From NCBI RefSeq assembly GCF_024199985.1, contig NZ_JANARS010000001.1, forward strand, positions 186,001 through 250,000: a stretch of 64,000 bases of DNA. Reading direction: 5' to 3'. Of this stretch, positions 7,198 to 20,094 are shown one piece after another (the stretch's first letter is position 1; each line of letters opens with the position of its first letter). Under the pieces are notes generated by a model. The model was given only the letters and a program-made list of their open reading frames with translations. It was not told the DNA's origin and did no database searches. The stretch is from Nocardioides pinisoli. GTDB taxonomy: Bacteria > Actinomycetota > Actinomycetes > Propionibacteriales > Nocardioidaceae. The position numbers were made by a program, and so were the translations under genes.

Positions 7198-7583
7198 TTC
7201 CATCGCCGACCTCCGGGACCGGTGGTGGCGTGTCGAACAGATGTTCGTTGCGCCGCCGGCGGGTCGCGCGGATCACGAGGGCAGATGGCCGATCTCTCGC
7301 TCCCTGTGCGAAGCAAGGCTGACCGCAGCAACCCTCCGCCATTGCATTCGGGCTAGGCGTCGCGAGGACGACGACCTTGCCTGCTGTCTCCAGAACAACG
7401 GTGCGGCGTTCGAGCGGGCCGCCGGCCGCGCCGCCGGCCGGTTGCCCCGCCCGCAACCGCCTGAGTCGCTCCAGCTGGACGAATCTCCAGCTGGAGGAAT
7501 CGTTCTCTGGACCGAGCCGCCACCTGGCGACTACCGTCGGCGGGGCCTGCGCGGACGTTCGATCGACGAGGAAGGGAACTCTG
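7198..7583. other. Divergent intergenic region without a gene
   Basis: This region separates dcm (leftward) from the HNH-ParB gene (rightward). Open frames here lack coding codon usage and I see no control-protein gene. It contains a GC-only inverted tract near 7420-7441 and the two tandem palindromes listed separately. Confidence 0.5.
7469..7495. promoter_or_regulatory. Tandem palindromes, candidate operator
   Basis: CTCCAGCTGGA occurs at 7469-7479 and again at 7485-7495. Each contains the perfect 10-bp palindrome TCCAGCTGGA, and the two copies are 16 bases apart, about one and a half helix turns. They lie roughly 90-115 bases upstream of the HNH-ParB start, so they could be operators for a dimeric regulator. 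Confidence 0.4.
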
Positions 7584-8396
7584 GTGGCGGAACGGAAGAA
7601 GCTCACTACCAAGGAGAAGGAGGCCTTGGTCAGCACCGCCAAGTGCTACGTCTGCGAGGACCTCGGCGTTGACCACGCCGGCTTTGATGGGTACGACCTG
7701 AAGGACGTCCATCTGGACCACTATCAGACCTCGTTCGGCAGTCCAGGCGGAGAGGACACAGACGTTCTCCCAATCCACGGAGCCACCGGCGGCGCGATTC
7801 CAGACGACCCCGATTTTGAGACTTCGACTCGACGAAACTGCCACCGCCTTCGCGGCAACGACTACACCACCCGCGCTGGGTACGTGCAGGTGCTTCGTGC
7901 ACGTCTGCAGGCCAGAACGGTCAGCTTTGTCGACGACGCCTATGAGAACCCGGCCAGAGACCACAAGGCCCGCCAGTACAAGCTCCCGGTGAAGTGGGAG
8001 GAGGGTTCGGCGAACTTCATGGACAAGTCGTATCCGCTCGTGATCGACCAGCGTCCGACGCGTACCTGGAGGCGTTTCTTGACTACGTTGCGCGCGGATC
8101 AACTCTTCACCGACGACACATCGCAAGTGCGCCCGGCCGCCAAGAAGTCACTCTTGAAGATGATCCAGACGTTCCTGATCGACGGCTTCCCGATCTTCGC
8201 TCCCATCAACGCGCGGGTGGACAAGTGCGGCCACGTAGTGGTGTTCGACGGGAACCACCGGGCTACCGCGCACGCACTCGCCTTCGGGGTCAAGGAACTT
8301 ATGCCTGTGATGATCTGGGACATCGCACCAGGCGAGGACTGTGCCCTGCGCGATCATGTCTCGATGGCTGGCACGGCAACTCCTAAGGAGAAGTGA
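7584..8396 (+). CDS. HNH nuclease domain fused to ParB-like domain
   Basis: The 270-residue product starts at a GTG behind GAGGAAGGG. The N-terminal third looks like an HNH (beta-beta-alpha metal) nuclease: Cys21-x2-Cys24, then HLDH at 43-46, then N85-C86-H87. The C-terminal third carries a ParB/sulfiredoxin-fold signature, a beta strand followed by VVVFDGNHRATAHALAFG near 222-240, equivalent to the G-x-H/R-R loop of ParB-like NTP-binding domains. The middle (about 100-190) is not recognised. Base composition is less GC-rich than the core genes, which suggests transfer. It is followed after one base by an unknown gene, behind AAGGAG, so the two form an operon. A role in defence is inference from the restriction neighbours. 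Confidence 0.65.
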   Translation: MAERKKLTTKEKEALVSTAKCYVCEDLGVDHAGFDGYDLKDVHLDHYQTSFGSPGGEDTDVLPIHGATGGAIPDDPDFETSTRRNCHRLRGNDYTTRAGYVQVLRARLQARTVSFVDDAYENPARDHKARQYKLPVKWEEGSANFMDKSYPLVIDQRPTRTWRRFLTTLRADQLFTDDTSQVRPAAKKSLLKMIQTFLIDGFPIFAPINARVDKCGHVVVFDGNHRATAHALAFGVKELMPVMIWDIAPGEDCALRDHVSMAGTATPKEK

Positions 8397-8397
8397 C

Positions 8398-9174
8398 ATG
8401 GCCATGCAGGTTCCCGACACCACGGACCTCTACGAGGTACTCGTTCGGCTGCACGATGACGTCAGGCAGATCCAGTACCCGTACAGCGCGAAGGTGCTGA
8501 AGTGGGGGATCATCAAGCACTCCGAGATTGAAGACGCGCTCAAGAAGAATCCCGACGCGTCAGAGCGCACAGTCTGGGCTGGCGAGAAGCCCGCCGACAT
8601 CGCCGTACGCATTGCTGGAGGGTTGACGGCGTTCATCGACCAGGAGGGTTACCGCGAAAAGTGGATGGGGGCCGGCCTCGCGGAAGGATCGTGGAAGACG
8701 TTCCTCGACCAGTACTGCCTGCTTAAGGCTGACGCAACGCCCTTCAACGACGAGGACAAGAACTATCGCAACGCCGAGATGGAGAACCTCCTGTCGCTCA
8801 TCAAGATCCTCGACGAGGAAGTCTTCAGCTCCCCCGCGATGACGGGCCCGACCAACTTGTCAGTGAGCTTCAAGTCCAAGTGGTGGAAGGAGTGCCACAA
8901 GGTCTTCAGTGAGGCCGTCAGGTATGAGGTCTACCGCAGCCTGAAGTTGCCCGGGCTTCCGGACAAGCTTTGCCACACCCCTGAGTGGACGCCCGAACTC
9001 AAGGGAGCGATACGAGAAATCGCTAAGCGATGGGTGACCAGTCCACTCTGGGAGCGCAGTCAGAGCTCTGACCCAGCGGTGGGCGTCGACTTCACCAGCA
9101 ACAACGAGAGCAGCGTGAAGGTGTTCCTCTCAAGCAATGGATTCACCACTCTGTACTTGGAGGGCCGCGCCTAA
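8398..9174 (+). CDS. Unknown partner of the HNH-ParB protein
   Basis: The 258-residue product starts at ATG 8398, nine bases after AAGGAG inside the previous gene; a second ATG lies two codons further on. It is soluble, charged and rich in aromatic residues (KSKWWKECHKVF), with helical segments at about 10-45 and 155-195. The last 30 residues look like beta strands (SSVKVFLSSNGFTTLYLEG). I see no signal peptide, membrane segment, nucleotide-binding loop or nuclease motif, and do not recognise a family. Codon usage has more A and T at third positions than the origin-side genes. The one-base gap to the HNH-ParB gene makes a joint function likely. Confidence 0.55.
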   Translation: MAMQVPDTTDLYEVLVRLHDDVRQIQYPYSAKVLKWGIIKHSEIEDALKKNPDASERTVWAGEKPADIAVRIAGGLTAFIDQEGYREKWMGAGLAEGSWKTFLDQYCLLKADATPFNDEDKNYRNAEMENLLSLIKILDEEVFSSPAMTGPTNLSVSFKSKWWKECHKVFSEAVRYEVYRSLKLPGLPDKLCHTPEWTPELKGAIREIAKRWVTSPLWERSQSSDPAVGVDFTSNNESSVKVFLSSNGFTTLYLEGRA

Positions 9175-9514
9175 CGTACGTGTCCCGTCCAGTCGGCCCG
9201 GCCGGGGTGACCTGAGCCAGCCGTGAGCGAGGCATTTGGCCTCCGGCCTCCCCGCCCATTCAGCGGAGTAGACGTCCGTGCGGCCGCCGGCCTTGGTGGG
9301 AAGGATCAGCGGTTGCTGACGTCCCCGGCTGGCTCATGCTGGGTGAGACACGAGGCACGGGAGATGAGAACCAGGGCATGGCGCCGGCGCCCCGCTGCGT
9401 GCCGCCCCAGGGCCGCCGTATTGCGACCAATCTCGTCACTATCTCGTCACCTCGTGCACGAGCCCTCTCAGGCCAACCGTCAGGTTCGGAGTTTCCGCAG
9501 GTCAGAGACCTGAG
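9175..9514. other. Gene-free end of the island next to tRNA-Ala
   Basis: No reading frame here has coding character and no RNA gene is seen. The segment next to the tRNA contains GTTTCCGCAGGTCAGAG (9491-9507), which recurs exactly at 21716-21732. Elements that integrate at tRNA genes usually duplicate part of the tRNA 3' end. I found no second copy of the tRNA-Ala 3' end to the left, so the island border is not proven. Confidence 0.4.
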
Positions 9515-9517
9515 TGG

Positions 9518-9590
9518 TGGAGCCTAGGGGACTCGAACCCCTAACCCCCTGCTTGCAAAGCAGGTGCGCTACCAATTGCGCCAAGGCCCC
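9518..9590 (-). tRNA. tRNA-Ala (anticodon TGC)
   Basis: Read on the minus strand, the 73-base gene has a 7-bp acceptor stem (GGGGCCT with AGGCTCC), the D-arm segment GCGCAATTGGTAGCGC, an anticodon stem-loop with CTTTGCAAG giving anticodon TGC, and the T arm GGGGTTCGAGTCCCC. A CCA tail is encoded directly after it (9515-9517). It is the last RNA gene downstream of gyrA and tRNA-Ile, and the accessory island begins right after it, so it is the likely integration target. Confidence 0.95.
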
Positions 9591-9650
9591 GTGCGGTCTC
9601 GTGACGGTCGCTGCGCGACCTCCTCGACCGGCGGTGGTGCGGGCGGAGCG

Positions 9651-9776
9651 TCAGGCCTTGTCGACGGTGTCGGTGGCCTCGGCCCAGAGGGCCTGCTCGT
9701 TCTTGCCCTCGTCCATCTTCTTCTTCGCGGCGACCGCGCCGGCGGCGGCCAGGACGACCAGCAGGAGCTTCTTCAT
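9651..9776 (-). CDS. DLW-39 family mini-protein
   Basis: The 41-residue product starts at an ATG behind GAGGAGAG. It has a short basic start (MKKLL), one hydrophobic helix ([13 protein letters not shown]), and a soluble tail with the conserved aromatic patch of this family ([10 protein letters not shown]). DLW-39 proteins are tiny actinobacterial proteins of unknown function commonly encoded near tRNA-Ile and tRNA-Ala downstream of gyrA, exactly as here. It is predicted to be a single-pass membrane peptide. Confidence 0.8.
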   Translation of the reverse strand: MKKLLLVVLAAAGAVAAKKKMDEGKNEQALWAEATDTVDKA

Positions 9777-9811
9777 GGACTCTCCTCGGGAGCGGAGCGA
9801 AGGGGATGGAG

Positions 9812-9885
9812 TGGGCCTAGGAGGACTTGAACCTCCGACCTCTTCCTTATCAGGGAAGCGCTCTAACCGTCTGAGCTATAGGCCC
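9812..9885 (-). tRNA. tRNA-Ile (anticodon GAT)
   Basis: The 74-base gene reads GGGCCTATAGCTCAG at its 5' end on the minus strand, has an anticodon stem-loop with CCTGATAAGG giving anticodon GAT, the T arm with GGTTCAAGTCC, and a matching acceptor 3' strand ending AGGCCCA. No CCA is encoded. It lies between the DUF3566 gene and the DLW-39 mini-protein. Confidence 0.95.
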
Positions 9886-9968
9886 GGGTGCGCCGCAAGC
9901 GGCGACGCCGAAGGTTACCCGACCGTGGTCAGGCGGTGCCAATCGAGGCGGTGCCGGTCAGGCGGGGC

Positions 9969-10517
9969 TCACTTCTCGTCCTCGGCGAGCGTCACCTCGA
10001 TGCCGCCGAGGAGGGCGGCGGCGAGGTTGTAGAGGAACGCCGTCAGGGTGGCGATCGCGGTGATCAGGATGACGTCCACGACCGAGACGAGAAGGGTGAA
10101 GCCGAGCACCCGCGACATGCCGACGTAGTCGGTGACGTCGAAGGTGGAGTTGCCGCTGTCACCCTCGACGATGCTCGCCACGGCCGAGTTGATCGACTCC
10201 CACACGCCGGCCGCACCGAGCACCGACCACACCATGAAGATGGCGACGAAGGTGACGACGCCGAAGGCGACGGAGAGCAGGAACGACGTCTTCATCACCG
10301 ACCACGGGTCGACCCGGGTCAGCCGCAGGCGGGCGCGACGCGGCTGACGACCGGACGCCGCACGACGGGCGCGACTGCCCCGCTGCGAGGCAGGCCCGGC
10401 GTTGGCGCGGTGCTCCTCAGCGGCCGTGGACAGCGTGTCCTGGAGCCGCCCCGTCAGGGACCGCTTCGCGGGCTCGCCCCCGGAGGTACGGCGGGGAGTT
10501 GCGGTGCGTTCCGACAT
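9969..10517 (-). CDS. DUF3566 membrane protein downstream of gyrA
   Basis: The 182-residue product has a long basic, disordered start (residues 1-65), then a core with two long membrane segments: about 75-103 (FLLSVAFGVVTFVAIFMVWSVL) and about 138-170 (LGFTLLVSVVDVILITAIATL). The segment RLRLTRVDPWSVMKTSF just before the first helix is the hallmark of the DUF3566 family, found directly downstream of gyrA across actinobacteria. In mycobacteria the equivalent protein has been linked to cell-wall assembly complexes, but no enzyme motif is visible. It starts seven bases after the gyrA stop, so it is cotranscribed. Confidence 0.88.
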   Translation of the reverse strand: MSERTATPRRTSGGEPAKRSLTGRLQDTLSTAAEEHRANAGPASQRGSRARRAASGRQPRRARLRLTRVDPWSVMKTSFLLSVAFGVVTFVAIFMVWSVLGAAGVWESINSAVASIVEGDSGNSTFDVTDYVGMSRVLGFTLLVSVVDVILITAIATLTAFLYNLAAALLGGIEVTLAEDEK

Positions 10518-10524
10518 GGATCAC

Positions 10525-13269
<2,745 letters not shown>

Positions 13270-13331
13270 GATTCGTCTTTCTCGACTCGTCTACTGGAAG
13301 TCTTAGATTGCGCGATACGCCGTTAGGCGTG

Positions 13332-15521
<2,190 letters not shown>

Positions 15522-15808
15522 GGCACAGCCTTCTGCTCATCGCCGCGGACCTCGTCCGGGGCGTCCGACATGAGTCGAGTCGCTGCGGTTGCGGTGGCAA
15601 CACGACGTGCGACTCGTGAGTGTCATATTACCCGTCAGAGCGCCTGAACCGAAGCACCAACCCCCGCTTGGGGATGGATCCGGACGAAAATGTGTCCCCA
15701 GCGGGCCCATGAAGGCCTGTCAGCCGGACGAACAGGGGGACTGGTGGGTCCCCATATGGTCCGACGGCTCCCAGATCGGCAGAACGCGGCTGTGACGGCC
15801 GGCGTCCC

Positions 15809-16396
15809 TCAGCCGTAGGTGTCGCGCGGACCGCGGCCGTCGCGGCTCGACAGCCGGCCCTTGGTCCAGCTCGGCAGGTGCGGCCCGAGGACGTCGATCA
15901 GCGTCACGGTGCCGTGGCCGAGCTCCTCGTTGAGACGGCGTACGACGGTGGGCGCGAGCAGTTTGAGCTGGGTGGCCCAGGCAGTCGAGTCGGTGCGCAC
16001 CACCAGCCGGCCGTCGTCGAAGGACTCCGGCGTGCAGTGGTCGGCGACCTCGTCGCCGACGATCTCGGCCCACCGGCCGAAGACGCCCTGGACCTTGAGG
16101 TCGAGCTCCCAGCCGTGGTTGGCGATCAGGCGGCCCATCGCCTGCTCGATCAGCTGCGGGTCGCGGTCGTCGGGCCGGGCGCCGGACGACTTCGTCGTCG
16201 TACGACGTCGCGTGGAGCCGCTGCGGCGTCGCGCGGGCGGAGCCCCCGGGTTGGCGGCCGCCGCCCGGGCGGCTGCCCGGGCGAGGTCGAGGCCGTCGGC
16301 GCGGTGCTCCTCCGTCGCGTCATCGCCGGCGGACGTCATGGGAACCTCCGGTTCGGACCGGGGATCCTCATGACGTCCGGAGTCGTCACTCGTCAC
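15809..16396 (-). CDS. DciA/DUF721 family protein
   Basis: DciA proteins load or operate the replicative helicase in bacteria that lack DnaC. The 195-residue product has a disordered basic first half ([14 protein letters not shown]) and a DUF721 domain at about 85-185 ([20 protein letters not shown], then [20 protein letters not shown], and [19 protein letters not shown]). The frame opens at a GTG inside the end of recF, overlapping it by 11 bases, but an internal ATG at 16339 has a much better ribosome binding site (GGAGG, five bases away) and could be the real start. The place between recF and gyrB is conserved in actinobacteria. Confidence 0.88.
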   Translation of the reverse strand: MTSDDSGRHEDPRSEPEVPMTSAGDDATEEHRADGLDLARAAARAAAANPGAPPARRRSGSTRRRTTTKSSGARPDDRDPQLIEQAMGRLIANHGWELDLKVQGVFGRWAEIVGDEVADHCTPESFDDGRLVVRTDSTAWATQLKLLAPTVVRRLNEELGHGTVTLIDVLGPHLPSWTKGRLSSRDGRGPRDTYG

Positions 16397-17522
16397 GGGT
16401 CACCGTCCCGTCGGCGACGAGGTAGCGGACGCCCTGGAGCGCGGCGGGCACGTCCGCGGCGACCGCGGCCGTGACCAGCACCTGCTCGGCACCGGCGACG
16501 AGCTCGGCGAGCTGCTGGCGACGCTCGGCGTCGAGCTCGGCGAAGACGTCGTCGAGCACCAGGATCGGGTCGTCCCCGTCGGAGCGCAGCAGGTCGTAGG
16601 AGGCCAGGCGCAGCGCGAGTGCGTACGACCACGACTCCCCGTGGGAGGCGTAGCCCTTGACCGGCAGGCGCAGCTGCGGGTCGCCGAGGGTGAGGAGCAG
16701 CTCGTCGCGGTGCGGCCCGACGAGGGAGATGCCGCGGTCGAGCTCCTCCTTGCGCCGTGCGGCGAGGGCGTCGAGCAGCGCCTGCTGCAGGTCGTCGCCC
16801 TCGGCCGGGATCTCGACGCTCGCCTTGTAGTCGAGGTCGGCGTCGTCACGGCTGGCGCCGCGGGCGACCGCCTCGTAGGCCTTGCCGAGGTAGGGCCGCA
16901 GGTCGTCCACCAGTCGCAGCCGGGCGCCGAGGATCTCCGCGCCGACCCGGGCCAGGTTGTCGTCCCAGATCTCCAGGGTCGACATCGCGGCGTCCCGCGA
17001 CGACCCGCGCGCGACGCCGGCGGTCTTGAGGAGGCTGTTGCGCTGGCGGAGCACCCGGTCGTAGTCGGCGCGTACGCCGGCCAGGCGCGGCGAGCGCAGG
17101 ATGAGCAGGTCGTCGAGGAACTTGCGCCGGTCCGACGGGTCGCCCTTCACGAGGGTGAGGTCGTCGGGGGAGAAGACGACCGTGCGGACCAGGCCGACGA
17201 TCTCGCGGGGACGGGGGAGGGGCGAGCGGTTGATCCGGGCGCGGTTGGCGCGTCCGGGGTTGAGCTCCACCTCGAGCAGCGCCGGGCGCCCCTCCTTGAC
17301 CACCGACGCGCGCACGATCGCCTGGTCGGCGCCGGCGCGCACCAGGGGCGCGTCGGTCGCGACCCGGTGCGAGGACAGGCGCGAGAGGTAGTCGATGGCC
17401 TCGACCAGGTTGGTCTTGCCCTGGCCGTTGCGTCCGATGAACGCCGTCGCCCCCGGCTCCAGCGCCACGTCGATGTCGGCGTAGGAGCGGAAGTCGTGCA
17501 GGGTCAGGTGCGCGACGTGCAC
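16386..17522 (-). CDS. recF: DNA replication/repair protein RecF
   Basis: RecF is an SMC-like ATPase that helps load RecA at single-strand gaps. The 378-residue product has the Walker A loop GRNGQGKTN at about 34-42, the signature region near [15 protein letters not shown], and a Walker B-like segment [14 protein letters not shown] near 325, in the expected order for the family and at normal length. It starts at a GTG seven bases after the gnd stop, so gnd, recF and the DciA-like gene appear to be one transcription unit, with dnaN just upstream. Confidence 0.97.
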   Translation of the reverse strand: MHVAHLTLHDFRSYADIDVALEPGATAFIGRNGQGKTNLVEAIDYLSRLSSHRVATDAPLVRAGADQAIVRASVVKEGRPALLEVELNPGRANRARINRSPLPRPREIVGLVRTVVFSPDDLTLVKGDPSDRRKFLDDLLILRSPRLAGVRADYDRVLRQRNSLLKTAGVARGSSRDAAMSTLEIWDDNLARVGAEILGARLRLVDDLRPYLGKAYEAVARGASRDDADLDYKASVEIPAEGDDLQQALLDALAARRKEELDRGISLVGPHRDELLLTLGDPQLRLPVKGYASHGESWSYALALRLASYDLLRSDGDDPILVLDDVFAELDAERRQQLAELVAGAEQVLVTAAVAADVPAALQGVRYLVADGTVTRDE

Positions 17523-17529
17523 AGGTTCA

Positions 17530-18504
17530 TCAGCTCTCGCCGGGCTCCTCGGCGCTGCCCGCGCCGGCCTTCTTCGAGGTCTCGGACTGCTCGGCGCCGG
17601 CGCTGCCCTCGGCGTCGCCGCCCTTGGGCGCCGCGGAGCGGACCGCGTGGCCGCCGAACTGGTTGCGCATCGCGGCGACCGCCTTCATCGTCGGCGAGTC
17701 GTCCTGCCGCGACACGAAGCGCGCGTAGAGCGCGGCCGTGATCGCCGGGGTCGCGACCGCGTTCTCGATGCCGGCCTCGACGGTCCACCGGCCCTCGCCG
17801 GAGTCCTCGGCGTAGCCGGAGATCTGGCTCAGGCCGGGGTCGGCGTCGAGCGCGTTGACCATGAGGTCGAGCAGCCACGAGCGGATGACGGTGCCCTCGC
17901 GCCACGAGCGGAAGACCTCGGTAACGTTGTCGGTCAGCTCGGCCTTGTCGAGCAGCTCCCAGCCCTCGGCGTAGGCCTGCATGATCGCGTACTCGATGCC
18001 GTTGTGGACCATCTTGGAGAAGTGCCCGGCGCCCACCTTGCCGGCGTGCACCGAGCCGAACTCGCCCTCGGGCTTGAGGGCGTCGAAGGCCGGCTGCACC
18101 TTGGCGATGTCGTCGGCGTCACCGCCGTACATCAGGGCGTAGCCGTTCTCCAGGCCCCACACGCCGCCCGAGACGCCGCAGTCGACGTAGCCGACCTGCT
18201 TCTCCGCGAGCAGCTCGGCGTTGGCGATGTCGTCGGTCCAGCGCGAGTTGCCGCCGTCGACGACCACGTCCCCCTCGCCCAGCAGGCCGGCGAGCTCCTT
18301 GACCGTCGCGCGCGTCGGGTCGCCCGCCGGCACCATGATCCACACGACCTTGGGGCTGGGCAGCGCGTCGACCAGCGCCTCGAGCGAGTCGACGTCACTG
18401 ACGTCGGGGTTGCGGTCGTAGCCCACGACCGTGAGTCCCGCGCGGCGCATGCGCTCGCGCATGTTGCCGCCCATCTTGCCCAGCCCGACGAGTCCGATGT
18501 CCAT
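17530..18504 (-). CDS. gnd: 6-phosphogluconate dehydrogenase, decarboxylating (short form)
   Basis: It oxidises and decarboxylates 6-phosphogluconate to ribulose 5-phosphate with an NAD(P)+ cofactor. The 324-residue product has the Rossmann start ([15 protein letters not shown]), the substrate segment GGNSRWTDD and the active-site stretch [20 protein letters not shown]. It is the short GntZ-type rather than the 470-residue form. A disordered Ser/Glu-rich tail of about 40 residues is added at the C-terminus. I chose the ATG at 18504 because a -10 box lies seven bases upstream and the extra seven codons further up break the Rossmann start. gnd between dnaN and recF is a common actinobacterial arrangement. 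Confidence 0.95.
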   Translation of the reverse strand: MDIGLVGLGKMGGNMRERMRRAGLTVVGYDRNPDVSDVDSLEALVDALPSPKVVWIMVPAGDPTRATVKELAGLLGEGDVVVDGGNSRWTDDIANAELLAEKQVGYVDCGVSGGVWGLENGYALMYGGDADDIAKVQPAFDALKPEGEFGSVHAGKVGAGHFSKMVHNGIEYAIMQAYAEGWELLDKAELTDNVTEVFRSWREGTVIRSWLLDLMVNALDADPGLSQISGYAEDSGEGRWTVEAGIENAVATPAITAALYARFVSRQDDSPTMKAVAAMRNQFGGHAVRSAAPKGGDAEGSAGAEQSETSKKAGAGSAEEPGES

Positions 18505-18511
18505 GGGTCGG

Positions 18512-18517
18512 AGCCTA
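18512..18517 (-). promoter_or_regulatory. -10 box of leaderless gnd transcript
   Basis: TAGGCT on the minus strand lies seven bases before the gnd ATG with no Shine-Dalgarno between, so transcription should start at or beside the start codon. Confidence 0.55.
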
Positions 18518-18550
18518 GTCCCCACCCCTCGGTGTCGAGACGGGCGGAGA

Positions 18551-19687
18551 TCAGCTCAGCAGCCGGCGCGGCATCAGCAGGTAGCGGAACGACCCGGTGT
18601 CGTCGTCGGCGTCGGTGCCGGAGATGACGACGGGCTTGGTCGCCTGGGTGAACGCCAGGTCGACCATCTCGCCGTCGATGGCGGTGAGGCCGTCGAGGAG
18701 GAACTGCGGGTTGAAGCCGGTGGTCAGGTCGTCGCCGGTGATCTCGGCGTCGACGGCCTCGGTGGCCATCGCCTCGTCGCCGGACCCGGCGTCGAGCACG
18801 ATCTGGTTGTCGCCGAACTTCATCTGCACCGCGGTGTTGCGCTCGGCCACCAGCGCGACGCGCTTGACGGTCTCGATGAGGTCGGCCTTGCTGACCTTGG
18901 CGACGGTCAGGTGCTCGGCCGGGAAGAGCGAGCGGACCTTCGGGAACTCGCCGTCGAGCAGCCGGGTCGTCGTACGACGCACGCCGCCCAGGCCGGTGCC
19001 CTCGAAGCCGATCAGCCCCTCGCCGGCGCCGCTCGCGCTCAGGGCGATCGTCACCTCGGCGCCGGAGGTGAGCGACTTGGCGGTGTCACCGAGCACCTTG
19101 GCCGGCACCAGCGCGGCGACCGACTCGTCGGGGGACTGCGGGTTCCAGGTGAGCTCCCGGTGCGACAGGCGGAACCGGTCGGTCGCGAGGAGCGCCATGG
19201 TGGAGCCGTCGATCTCGATGCGTACGCCGGTGAGCACCGGCAGCATGTCGTCGCGACCCGCCGCGGTGACGGCCTGGGCGACGGCGTGGGCGAAGTCGGC
19301 GCTGGAGACGGTGCCCGTGGCGGACGGCATCTCGGGGAGCGTCGGGTAGTCGGAGACCGGCATGGTCTGCAGGCTGAACCGCGCGGAGCCGCAGGTGAGC
19401 GAGACGCGCGGTCCCTCGAGGGTCAGCTCGACCGGCTTGGCCGGCAGGCTGCGGCAGATGTCGGCGAGGAGGCGGCCGCTGACGAGGGCTCGGCCCTCGT
19501 CGTTGACCTCGGCGGAGAGGGTGGCGCGGGCGGAGGTCTCGTAGTCGAACGTCGAGAGCACCAGCCCGGCGTCGCTCGCCTCGATCAGCAGCCCGGCCAG
19601 GACCGGCGAGCTGGGCCGCACCGGCAGGCTGCGGGCAGCCCAGGCAACGGCATCGGCGAAGACGTCGCGTTCGACGCGGAACTTCAC
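18551..19687 (-). CDS. dnaN: DNA polymerase III sliding clamp (beta subunit)
   Basis: The beta clamp encircles DNA and tethers the replicase. The 378-residue product begins KFRVERDVFADAVAWAARSL after a GTG with GGAG eight bases upstream, and ends with the conserved clamp C-terminus FRYLLMPRRLLS. Internal landmarks include NDEGRALVSGRLLADICRSL and LLATDRFRLSHRELTW, matching the three-domain clamp fold. The open frame runs 28 codons further upstream without coding character, so the GTG is preferred. It lies directly across oriC from dnaA, on the same strand. Confidence 0.98.
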   Translation of the reverse strand: MKFRVERDVFADAVAWAARSLPVRPSSPVLAGLLIEASDAGLVLSTFDYETSARATLSAEVNDEGRALVSGRLLADICRSLPAKPVELTLEGPRVSLTCGSARFSLQTMPVSDYPTLPEMPSATGTVSSADFAHAVAQAVTAAGRDDMLPVLTGVRIEIDGSTMALLATDRFRLSHRELTWNPQSPDESVAALVPAKVLGDTAKSLTSGAEVTIALSASGAGEGLIGFEGTGLGGVRRTTTRLLDGEFPKVRSLFPAEHLTVAKVSKADLIETVKRVALVAERNTAVQMKFGDNQIVLDAGSGDEAMATEAVDAEITGDDLTTGFNPQFLLDGLTAIDGEMVDLAFTQATKPVVISGTDADDDTGSFRYLLMPRRLLS

Positions 19688-20094
19688 AAGGGTCTCCTCG
19701 ACGAGAGGTGGTGCGGGCAACGAGCGGCTGCACGCAGGCGGGAACCACACGCGTGCACGTGGGAAGTGCATCCTGCCACGCGGTGCCGACGCCGCGGCAG
19801 GGTTCTCCCCAGAGGAGCGCCGGTCAGGTGTTGGTGGGTGAGTGGACCAATGATGAGGTTCATAGTCGTCATAGGGTCCGTGGAAAGTGTGGACAACGTG
19901 CGTTCGTGCAGGTCAGCGGCTGAAATGCCTGTGGACGACGGGTGTGGACGCCGATTGACGGAGCTGCGCCCGGTGTGGACTCGGCGCGCGGGCGTGTAGT
20001 TCGTCCCGAGCTGTCCACAGGGCCTGGGGACGACGCGGCGGACCGAACCACAACTTCTCCACACGTGCGGAGCGCCTGGCGGCGTCGCTGCGGC
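19688..20094. other. oriC: Chromosomal replication origin oriC (dnaA-dnaN spacer)
   Basis: This 407-base spacer holds a cluster of DnaA boxes. One is perfect (TTGTCCACA on the minus strand, 19888-19896). One-mismatch boxes are TCGTCCACA (minus, 19930-19938), CTGTCCACA (plus, 20011-20019) and TTCTCCACA (plus, 20055-20063). Weaker ones lie at 19943-19951 and 19974-19982. A stretch less GC-rich than its surroundings at about 19846-19876 (ATGATGAGG, CATAGTCGTCATAGG) is a candidate unwinding element. The dnaA-dnaN position is the usual oriC site in actinobacteria, and gene directions diverge from this point. Confidence 0.85.

Noticed and set aside
7143..7331. N-terminal extension of the methyltransferase
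   Set aside because: The frame is open but unlike a protein, lies over the CCWGG cluster, and AGGAGG stands just before the ATG at 7142.
7241..7672. Possible restriction control-protein gene between dcm and the HNH-ParB gene
   Set aside because: The frames there have no coding codon usage and no helix-turn-helix pattern, so regulation by DNA sites is the better idea.
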